NCBI GenBank assembly: GCA_964352225.1
Contig: CAYGRM010000070.1
Span: 1 to 21,811, forward strand
DNA length: 21,811 nucleotides
Origin: CAJQQY01 sp964352225
Lineage (GTDB): Bacteria > Bacteroidota > Bacteroidia > Chitinophagales > Saprospiraceae
Direction of reading: 5' to 3'
In this document: positions 14,614-21,811 of the stretch, piece after piece
Position numbering within the stretch: position 1 is the stretch's first letter
How the letters are laid out: each line of letters starts with the position of its first letter
Translations under genes and position numbers: made by a program
Notes under the pieces: model-generated
Database searches by the model: none
Told to the model about the DNA's origin: nothing
Seen by the model: the letters and a program-made list of their open reading frames with translations, nothing else

Positions 14614-14759
14614 GTTTCTAAATGAATTCATTTGGTCAATTATAAATAGTTATTGAGTTATTGGTTCTCAAGTTATTTCCAAAATGGTACTTCTATAAAT
14701 TGTAAGACTAATAACTCATTAACCAATAACTTAATAACCAAATGAAATCATCTAGAACC
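14614..14759 (+). mobile_element. MITE-like 146-bp element, copy A
   Basis: A non-coding 146-bp block with 25-base terminal inverted repeats (about 21 of 25 matching) ending TCATCTAGAACC. It is the inverted counterpart of 8100-8245 and carries nested TTATTGGTT / AACCAATAA arms. It separates the two divergent GTGACC elements at 14573-14598 and 14776-14801. Confidence 0.75.
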
Positions 14760-14775
14760 AGTTTTTTTTAAATGA

Positions 14776-14801
14776 GTGACCAAAAATTCTATTTCAGTCT
14801 T
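14776..14801 (+). promoter_or_regulatory. GTGACC-N14-AGTCTT element, copy 8
   Basis: GTGACC 14776-14781 and AGTCTT 14796-14801, spacer 14, 81 bases before the CNNM gene start. Confidence 0.75.
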
Positions 14802-14882
14802 CTAGTTTTATTAAATGACTTGGCGCATAGCCAACCTCATTTCTTATTTCTATTTATTAAATAAAGTTACTAAAATCATATA

Positions 14883-15896
14883 ATGAATATTCTTATTGTT
14901 ACTTTTTTTGTTTTGTTATCAGGTGCGTTTAGTGGATTGACGCTTGGGTTTTTTTCCCTCAATTTAACCTCTCTCGAACGAAAAGCCAAACTGGGAGACA
15001 TGCGTGCTATGAAAATTTACCCAGTTAGAAAAAATGGGAATTTATTGTTATGCACCTTACTTCTAGGAAATGTAGCAGTCAATTCTGCCATGGCAATATT
15101 CTTGGGCGAGTTAGCAACGGGGGTAGTTGCAGGGTTAGTTTCTACGGGATTGATTGTCGTATTTGGAGAAATTATTCCGCAAGCAGTTTTCTCAAGATTT
15201 GCTTTGACTCTTGGTGCCAATACGGTTTGGTTGGTTCGGGTTTTTATTTTTATCTTCTATCCAATTGCCTTTCCATTATCTTGGTTATTGGATAAAGCAC
15301 TTGGTTCGGAGTTGGCCACAATTTGGAGTAAACGAGAGATCGAAGAAATTATCAAGCATCATGAAGATGCTGATGAAAGTGAAATTGATGAAGACGAGGA
15401 ACGTATTATGTTGGGCGCCTTAGCTTTTTCTGACCGAACTGCAGAAATGATTATGACTCCTAAAAGCGTGGTATTTATGTTGGAAGAAGAGACTGAAATT
15501 ACTTTGGATTTGATACTGAAAATAAAGGATAGTGGATTTACCAGATTCCCCGTATATCAAAATCAAAATAGAGATAATATCATTGGAGTGCTTTTAGTCA
15601 AAGACTTATTGGGGCTTGATTTGACCCAAAAACTAATCATCAAGGATTTTGTCAAGGATGTATTATTATTTGTCAAAGAAAATATATTACTAGATAATTT
15701 GCTCAATCATTTTATCAAAGAGAAAAAACATTTAGCTGCTATTTTTAATGAGTTTGGGGCTTTTCAAGGGGTAGTTTCATTAGAAGATATCATCGAAGAA
15801 ATTCTAAAAGTAGAAATCCTTGATGAGGCCGATAAAACAAAAGACATGCAAGTTTTAGCCAGGAATTTGATTAATAAAAAATTGCTGGAGGAATAA
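14883..15896 (+). CDS. CNNM (DUF21) membrane protein with CBS pair
   Basis: A 337-residue inner-membrane protein of the CNNM/CorC-like family linked to Mg2+ or other cation transport. The N-terminal CNNM domain (1-145) has four hydrophobic segments with the family motifs SGLTLGFFSLN, LLLGNVAVNS and GEIIPQ (95-100). An acidic linker (ADESEIDEDEE) leads to two CBS motifs (about 190-245, MTPKSVVFML ... RFPVYQNQNRDNIIGVLLVKDLL, and 250-310, HLAAIFNEFGAFQGVVSLEDIIEEIL), which normally bind adenine nucleotides. It ends soon after the CBS pair and lacks the C-terminal CorC_HlyC domain. It follows copy 8 of the GTGACC element. Confidence 0.88.
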   Translation: MNILIVTFFVLLSGAFSGLTLGFFSLNLTSLERKAKLGDMRAMKIYPVRKNGNLLLCTLLLGNVAVNSAMAIFLGELATGVVAGLVSTGLIVVFGEIIPQAVFSRFALTLGANTVWLVRVFIFIFYPIAFPLSWLLDKALGSELATIWSKREIEEIIKHHEDADESEIDEDEERIMLGALAFSDRTAEMIMTPKSVVFMLEEETEITLDLILKIKDSGFTRFPVYQNQNRDNIIGVLLVKDLLGLDLTQKLIIKDFVKDVLLFVKENILLDNLLNHFIKEKKHLAAIFNEFGAFQGVVSLEDIIEEILKVEILDEADKTKDMQVLARNLINKKLLEE

Positions 15897-15897
15897 C

Positions 15898-15942
15898 AGA
15901 AGCCCTTCTTGGTCATGCCAAGAAGGGCTTCTTATTTTATTT
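15898..15942 (+). terminator. Intrinsic terminator
   Basis: A perfect 15-bp stem, AGAAGCCCTTCTTGG (15898-15912) with its complement (15918-15932), has a 5-base loop and a T-rich tail interrupted by A. It ends the CNNM transcript. Confidence 0.85.
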
Positions 15943-15968
15943 GAGAATGCTTAAATTCATCTCATTAT

Positions 15969-16838
15969 TTATACCACGTATTTCTTTTTTCCTTCAAATT
16001 GAGTAGTGAAGATATATGATTCCTTCAAAATTAAAACTGGAATATCCATTCTTCTAGCGACTTTACTTGCTGTACTAGGTTCCATGAATCTGAATTTAAA
16101 ATTCCTTTTGTGAGATAACATGACCAATAGATCCATATCTTCTTCATTGGATAAAAACATAATCAATTCTTCTAATTTCCCAGCAGACATATCAAAGTTG
16201 ATTAACTCACCATATTTTTTGTTTTGCTTAAAAAGCGTTTTAATGGTTTCAAGTTGAAATTCCATCAATTCTAAGTTCTCATCACTTTCTAAAATATGTA
16301 AAGCCTTCAGAGTGGTTTTAGTCGCCTTACACCATTTCAACAATTTCATAATTACCGATAATTCTTTGAACTCAAAATTAAAGGTATACGTCATGTTTTT
16401 TATTTTCTCAAACTTATTGGTGTCTGGAATCAATAAAACAGGAATATCTACTCGGCTAATCAAATCCATTGCGACACTCGAAAAATAAGCTTCCACCGCA
16501 GTTGGGTGAGCTCGCATTCCCATCACAACCAAATCAATTTTTTCTTCCGCAATGATACTTTCAATAGCATTGACAGGAAATCCAATTTGAACGGTGTAAG
16601 AAATTTTGACAGATTGGTAGGTTGGAGGTTGGTTTTCCTCAACGAATTTTATCATCTTATCCATCATTGCACTTCCTATTTCATTCCAATCTTTGGTTCC
16701 TGAGCGATCGGCTTCAGAAATTCCAAGCGCATGCATGACGACCAGAGTTGCCTTGAATTTTTTGGCCCAGTCCAAGGCGTAATTAAAATTGTGGATGGCA
16801 TTGTCAGAAAATGCTAAAGGGAAGAGAATCTTTTTCAT
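15969..16838 (-). CDS. Tandem-domain universal stress protein, second copy
   Basis: A 289-residue cytoplasmic protein with two Usp domains: residues 1-145 (MKKILFPLAFS ... ATLVVMHALG ... LVVMGMRAHPTAVEAYFSS ... IPVLLIPD) and about 148-280 (MTYTFNFEFKELSVIMKLLKWC ... LKALHILES ... DLLVMLSHKRNFKFRFMEPSTASKVARRMDIPVLILKES). The canonical Gly-rich ATP loop is not intact in either domain. It is a paralogue of the Usp at 9717, with the same start MKKILFP. It is a single-gene transcript preceded by copy 9 of the GTGACC element 36 bases upstream. Confidence 0.88.
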   Translation of the reverse strand: MKKILFPLAFSDNAIHNFNYALDWAKKFKATLVVMHALGISEADRSGTKDWNEIGSAMMDKMIKFVEENQPPTYQSVKISYTVQIGFPVNAIESIIAEEKIDLVVMGMRAHPTAVEAYFSSVAMDLISRVDIPVLLIPDTNKFEKIKNMTYTFNFEFKELSVIMKLLKWCKATKTTLKALHILESDENLELMEFQLETIKTLFKQNKKYGELINFDMSAGKLEELIMFLSNEEDMDLLVMLSHKRNFKFRFMEPSTASKVARRMDIPVLILKESYIFTTQFEGKKKYVV

Positions 16839-16874
16839 TGATTTGATTTGTTTTTTTATTTGAAAATCGAGAGG

Positions 16875-16900
16875 AAGACTGAATATAGTATTTTGGTCAC
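16875..16900 (-). promoter_or_regulatory. GTGACC-N14-AGTCTT element, copy 9 (minus strand)
   Basis: On the minus strand GTGACC (16900-16895) and AGTCTT (16880-16875) are 14 bases apart, 36 bases before the second tandem Usp start. Bases 16901-17012 hold nothing else that I can identify. Confidence 0.78.
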
Positions 16901-17003
16901 TTGATAAAAAGGAACCATAACACTTACATTTGAATAGGCTCTGAACTGAATTCTGTTTAGGAGAATGATTTACATATACATAAGGATTCTATTTTTTTTA
17001 AAG

Positions 17004-17045
17004 GTATAAAAAAGGTCGCCTCAGAAAAAAATCTGAAGGCGACCT
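17004..17045 (-). terminator. Intrinsic terminator of the type IX-secreted protein gene
   Basis: AGGTCGCCT (17013-17021) pairs with AGGCGACCT (17037-17045), extended inside by CAGA/TCTG with a bulge. On the minus strand the stem is followed by a T-run, just after the stop codon at 17057. Confidence 0.9.
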
Positions 17046-17056
17046 GATTTTATGTA

Positions 17057-20000
17057 TTATTGTTTCACTAATTTTTCAGCACCGATTATTTTACCTTCGG
17101 AAAAAACTTGTAAAAAGTATATCCCTAGTGGCAAATTATTGACTTCCATAGTTTGTTGTTGTTTACCAATTTCAGCAACTTTTTCTAGTAATTGTTTACC
17201 GATAAGGTCGGTGATTCGAAACACCATCCCACCAGTTGCAGGCTGTGATAATTCGATCATGACATTTCCTATTGTAGGATTTGGAAAAATACGGATATGG
17301 TTTTTTGAAAAAATATCTTTTACACCTACGGTTGTTCCGTTGATGCATACATTATCAAGTATCGCTAAATGTCGAGTTGGCATTCCACCTTGATTTTCAC
17401 CAAGAGTGTTGGTTACGAATATGGCAGGTCTTACCAATACGCCATTGCTGCCGCATGGTTCGAGTGTTTCCCAATCGCTAAGGTTGAAAGGAATCTGAAT
17501 TTCTACCCAATCATTCGAATCAAGTGGTAACAAGTCAGTCATCCTTGCTAAGGTATAGCAACTCGCATCTGTACATCCATTTAAAGAAAAATTATTACCT
17601 TGAAAAAATTGGATAGAAAGCTTACTACCTGGGGGTCTTCTACCAGTCATGATAGGTACACCAGGTATAGGATCTCCATACAATCGCAGGGAAACCATAC
17701 CCGTATCTTTTTCCAAGCAAATGGGTTCCATTGTACTGAGTACATCCGAATGATCGTAATTCCCAGTAAGCATCATAGTCCAATCATTAAATGAACCGAG
17801 AGCTTGACCTTCCAGCACTTGAGGTTCACCATAGAGGGAATTCCATCCATCGGTGGCTCCGCCTGAATTTAATCCACCAGCTACAGCACCTTCACTAAAT
17901 CTTGGATTAGCGACAAGAGAAATATCGCAATCTGCCCATGGTGAACAAGTGAGGTTTACGGTTTGTGATTTTACAAAAGTTTCGCAAAGTGAGCCATCAG
18001 GTTTCAGTCGAGTGACAACCATATAAACGGTGTAGGAGCCGGAACTTCCAAAGTTATTACAAAAAGTTTGAGTTCCTGTACTGTTTCCTATGGCAGGATT
18101 ATTAGGATTTCCGATATGCCATGAGACGCTTTCACAATCACTTAAAGCAATGGGTGAAAAACAAGCCTTGCAGGAATTATTATAAAGTGCTTGCGCAAAA
18201 CCTTTGTCAACCGCATTACTTAATGCTTGAATATCTTCCGGTTCGCAAGGGCAAAGGTTTGGGCAATTCACCTCGAATTGGATAACGCAAGGGCATTCAT
18301 CTCCTCCACAATTTCCAGTTAAGGTCAAGGTATATAATCCTGATTGGGTAAAATAATTAGGCAATAAATTGATACCCCAATAAGGATCATTGTCCCAAAA
18401 ACTGCCATTTTGGGAGGCGCCAGGCCCTGTCAGATTCCATTGAATTAAATGTTCGATGGGGCAAGTATCCCCTTCGCATTGAAAAAGTCCTGTTAGACTA
18501 TAACCAAAGCCGGCATTTGGACATCCCAAGGAAATAGGATCTCCTCCGCAGGTCATTTGTTGACTTGGTGCTCCGTAATCAAATCTAATAAACATATCAG
18601 TAAAGCCTCCACAAAGACAAGAATCACACACCACCGTGATCGTATCGCTAATTTTTTTTTCAAAACAAATAAATCCATTATCGTCTAGTTCGATGGCCAA
18701 ATAGGAAATGATATAAGTACCACTACCAGCGTAAACATTCATCGCCATACTTCCAGGAGGAAATGGGCCTTGCGAAATTTGAGATGGAGTCGTTCCCCAA
18801 TCGATATATTCGAGGTAGTCACAATCAGNNNNNNNNNNNNNNNNNNNNNNNNNNNNNNNNNNNNNNNNNNNNNNNNNNNNNNNNNNNNNNNNNNNNNNNN
18901 NNNNNNNNNNNNNNNNNNNNNNNNNNNNTAGTCACAATCAGGAATGTTGCCGATATTGATGATTGCCTTGCAAGAGTCATTATCTACGGAGATCGTAATT
19001 TCATTTTCTAAATTTTGGCAAAAATCATCAAAATCGGTACAGCAATTATTGCATAAAACCAGTACCTCCTCACAATGCTGATATATCCAACAAATCGTTC
19101 CATTAGGATCCACTTCTTGAATGGTATAACAAACATTATAAGTTCCTTGTGCAGCATAGGTATGCCATACTGGAACATTATTTCCATAGGGTCCTTCAAT
19201 ATTCGAATCTCCCCAGTTATAAATGATTTCCATGCAAGAATCTAAACCAGTTGCTTCGAAATGTAGCATACAATTGCCTAGTGTGCCATTAGTTTGGACA
19301 TTGGCTGCAGTAGTTACAAAAGCTAAAGAATCAGCACAACAAGGAGTGTTGTCGCAAACTTCTGCTTCTTGCCAGACAACTGGAAAATCCATTAGGTTAA
19401 CTCCTATGGGAATAGCCACCGAGTCACTAGTTGGGAATATTGGTCCATCAGGTAGAGGATTGGCGGTTGTTAAAGAAACAATTTCAGAAGAAACAAAACA
19501 GTTGTCCATTTCCAAATTACTAATAGCAAGGAAGGCGTCATAATTTCCAAACCCATTTGGAAGGACTCCTCCGTTAGTAAAGGCCATTTCATTAGTAGCT
19601 GGCATGTGCCACAAAGAACCAAAGGTGGAAATAGTACTCGCATCATAATATTTGACCCAACTCACCGCTTGCCCATCATCTTGCATTTTAATGACCACAT
19701 TGGTGTTCAATCCATTAATAACTATGGTTCCTGTTATGTAAAGAAATCCTGCTCCACCGTCCCAAACTTGATTAACATGAGTCAGTTGAGGTATGACCTT
19801 ATCCCATTGGAGCAAAAGGTCTGTATCAAATTTCATAATATGGACTGAACTAGCAGTAATATTGATATATTCATACCCAACAGCAAAAATCATATTACCG
19901 GTCAAATTTTTAGCTACGTCCCAGAAGTTCATTTTCGCTATTTGAACGCCTCCAATGGTATTTCCTTGATTATCTAATTTGTAAATAAGTCCTTTTCCAA

Positions 20001-20700
20001 AAGCTCCTCCTTCTGATCTTCCTGCAAGCAGAATGTCTCCATTGGATAAAGTTTCCAAATCGGAATAAAACTCATCAGGTCCAGAAGTATGTATTATTTT
20101 TTTAGAATTTATGGCCCCGGCAGCATTCATTTGAATTAAGACCACATCTTTGTTGGGCTGAGTGCTAGTGTTAGTTTGAGTTCCTATAACATAGTAAGGA
20201 TAGAAATTTACATTAGCTACTGGGTTTTTTACCACTCGGGTAAAAAAATCCAATTTGGGTTCGCTGTACCTTTTTAACCATAAATAGTCACAGCCTGTCC
20301 CTCCTCCAGTAGTAGTCACTAATCCCATCAAACTATTGCCAGTAGAATCGGCAATAGAGGCTCTGCCGACTACTAGTAATTGTCCAGGGTTAGTAAGAAT
20401 AGCATCATTCCATATTGATATGATATCGAGTACAATATTGCAAATAAGAGTTCCTTGATTGTCTAAGCGACTCACAACGGCTACTTGTGTGTCACTCGAT
20501 AATCCAGTCCAGCCAATGGCATAATAATGGGAGCCATCTTTTATGATTTTAGTGTAAACATTGTTCGATGAGTCTCCATAGATTTTTTGGAAGGTTTGGG
20601 TATTACCTTCATTAGAAAGTAACAGTAATAATAAACAAAAACCGTAGAAACAAAGATTGGTTTGAAAAACCGAGGAAGGAAAATTAGGGGATGTTTTCAT
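17057..20700 (-). CDS. Large type IX-secreted protein with PKD-like repeats (interrupted by assembly gap)
   Basis: Two open segments on either side of a 100-N gap form one gene. The start at 20700 (MKTSPNFPSSVFQTNL ...) gives a signal peptide ending near SNEGNTQ; the in-frame ATG at 20757 is less plausible. Then come a repeat-rich propeller-like domain (FQKIYGDSSNN to about residue 470), several Cys-rich PKD-like units (LDSCMEIIYNWGDS, HTYAAQGTYNVCYTI, TQSGLYTLTLTGNC, GSSGSYTVYMVV), a jelly-roll-like domain (FNDWTMMLTG ... HLAILDNVCING) and an ~80-residue type A sorting domain (FPNPTIGNVMIEL ... LGIYFLQV). It should be exported through Sec and the type IX system and attached to the cell surface. 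Removing the Ns and a 13-base duplication gives exactly 1177 codons. The function is unknown, perhaps adhesion. Confidence 0.82.
18816..18941. other. Assembly gap (100 N) with identical 13-base flanks
   Basis: Exactly 100 Ns occupy 18829-18928. The 13 bases TAGTCACAATCAG occur immediately before (18816-18828) and immediately after (18929-18941) the Ns. Merging the copies joins the reading frames and completes a PKD-like unit, so the gap may be an unresolved overlap with no missing sequence. Confidence 0.85.
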
Positions 20701-21010
20701 TTTATTGATTTTTATGATAATTGAAAATAATTCAAAACGTGTTGATAGATTTTTCAAAAACTCAAATACAATAATTAATTGAAATCTTGTGCTTTAGAGA
20801 GCGAGCCAGTCTTTTAACTAATGAGGGAGAGATAATGTAAGAATGTTGATTTAATCTAATTTTGAAAATTCTTATTTAGGTAAAAAATGATTTTCAAATT
20901 TGATGTACTTGGTACAATGTACAACTCTAATTCTGAATAAATTTCGATTATTTATCCGAAAAGTATAAATGATTTCTTTTTCAGTTGGATGCAGCCATAA
21001 TTAAACTAAA
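20701..21010. other. Intergenic region upstream of the type IX-secreted gene
   Basis: About 310 bases with no supported gene or clear promoter box. The only regular feature is GTAC three times at a 7-base period (20905, 20912, 20919), which may be chance or an operator. Confidence 0.4.
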
Positions 21011-21044
21011 AAAGGCTATCCAATCTTTCAACTGGATAGCCTTT
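21011..21044 (-). terminator. Intrinsic terminator
   Basis: AAAGGCTATCCA (21011-21022) pairs with TGGATAGCCTTT (21033-21044) over a 10-base loop, with T residues after it on the minus strand. It ends the outer-membrane protein gene. Confidence 0.88.
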
Positions 21045-21078
21045 ATTTCATTAGTCTTGCGTAATTCTTTCCAAATAC

Positions 21079-21811
21079 TTACCTATCTAATCCGATAGCT
21101 AAATTTATCTTTGCACTCACTCCAATAAATGGGCGAACATAAACTGTTTTGGTAAAATCTAAATTAGTTTCATCCGTAGCTTTCAGTCCTTCCAACAGAG
21201 TCGCGCCTGCATTAAACCGAACAAACTGAAATAATTTATAATCTAATCCTAAATATATTGGACGACCAAAAACTGGCCCAGTAACTACTTTTTTATTTTC
21301 ATCTTCAAAGTTGTTGACAAATGCACCTAAAGTAATAGAGGAATTACTCAAAATCTTAGGAGCAAAAGTCGTGTTGCCTAATGGGAAGGAGAGTCCTAAA
21401 TAAGGTGAATTTCCATAAGTTAGATTATCACTCACTTTACCTGAAAGATAAACACCTCCGTAACCAAAATTAACCGCAAATGAACTTTGCTTACCTTCTG
21501 TTTCATAGTTATCTACATACCGACTATCGGCAATAACTGACCAGTCGCCAGCAGTAATATCAGCAGTTTCTTTGGAAACCAATTCTTTGAGTTCATTAAT
21601 CAAATTTTGACGCATTTCCGTTTTGGCTGTTTTTTCAATTGATTTGCGTTCTGCTTTGGTTTCAGCTGTTGCTTTTTCTACTTTGATGCTGGTGGATTTG
21701 ATTTGTTTTAACTTCATAGCCACCAATTCTGAAAAACCTGTGTATGGAATTTGAACCGAATTGCGATAATACATCATATCTTTTTGCACCATTTCATCCA
21801 TAGCTTTAACC
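21079..21811 (-). CDS. Probable outer-membrane beta-barrel protein, 5' truncated
   Basis: The frame is open to the window edge (VKA precedes the first Met at 21801), so the gene is probably incomplete. The visible 240 residues start with a charged helical stretch (about 30-75, Lys/Glu/Thr-rich with KAERKSIEKTAKTEMR) and end with alternating hydrophobic strands (SSFAVNFGYGGVYLSG, PYLGLSFPLG, SITLGAFVN, PIYLGLDYKLF, RFNAGATLL, VYVRPFIGVSAKI), a pattern of transmembrane beta-strands. I cannot name a family. It has its own terminator and does not carry a type IX sorting domain. Confidence 0.55.
   Translation of the reverse strand, partial: VKAMDEMVQKDMMYYRNSVQIPYTGFSELVAMKLKQIKSTSIKVEKATAETKAERKSIEKTAKTEMRQNLINELKELVSKETADITAGDWSVIADSRYVDNYETEGKQSSFAVNFGYGGVYLSGKVSDNLTYGNSPYLGLSFPLGNTTFAPKILSNSSITLGAFVNNFEDENKKVVTGPVFGRPIYLGLDYKLFQFVRFNAGATLLEGLKATDETNLDFTKTVYVRPFIGVSAKINLAIGLDR

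Noticed and set aside
20905..20922. GTAC three times at 7-base period as an operator
   Set aside because: Too short to separate from chance in this AT-rich region and not placed near a clear promoter.
1..21811. CRISPR array, tRNA, rRNA or replication origin
   Set aside because: No regularly spaced repeats, cloverleaf or rRNA-like sequence and no DnaA-box cluster were seen on either strand.

Overview
The window is AT-rich bacterial DNA from a member of the Bacteroidota, most likely near the Saprospiria or Flavobacteriia. The evidence is a giant secreted protein with PKD-like repeats and a type IX secretion C-terminal sorting domain, a PepSY-like periplasmic protein, PD40 and OmpA lipoproteins, a Bacteroidota-style promoter (TTTG-N19-TACATTTG) and near absence of Shine-Dalgarno sequences. 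Taxonomy is inferred from gene content only. No rRNA, tRNA, CRISPR array or transposase gene was found.

Layout. 1-1572: the end of an NlpC/P60-type cell-wall hydrolase and a convergent PD40 lipoprotein, separated by a bidirectional terminator. 1573-2804: a PepSY-like secreted protein and a small histone H1-like basic protein. 3029-6154: a signalling operon made of an RsbS-like STAS protein, a fused RsbT-like kinase/RsbX-like phosphatase, a soluble PAS histidine kinase and a NarL-type response regulator. 6545-7102: an ECF-like sigma factor. 7206-16838: two tandem-domain universal stress proteins and one divergent single-domain relative, two MscS channels, an OmpA lipoprotein, an acidic lipoprotein, a CNNM/CBS membrane protein, a 51-residue basic protein, an endonuclease/exonuclease/phosphatase-family enzyme and a candidate small RNA. 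17057-20700: one type IX-secreted protein interrupted by a 100-N assembly gap. 21079-21811: the end of a probable outer-membrane beta-barrel protein.

The main discovery is a promoter-like element, GTGACC-N14-AGTCTT, found nine times (one with N15) and always correctly oriented 28-166 bases before a gene, or before a terminator-bounded small-RNA candidate. It precedes the PepSY-like gene, the H1-like gene, all three Usp-type genes, the OmpA gene, the acidic lipoprotein-MscS pair and the CNNM gene. It is absent before the signalling operon, which has a housekeeping-type promoter. The simplest model is a self-contained general stress circuit: RsbS/RsbT-X partner switching and the PAS kinase/response regulator control the sigma factor, which reads the shared promoter to switch on envelope, osmotic and universal-stress functions. 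The gene order and motif are visible; the wiring between the parts is inference.

The intergenic DNA also carries two inverted copies of a 146-bp MITE-like element, two solo ends of it, and two other palindromic elements that share a 14-base core.
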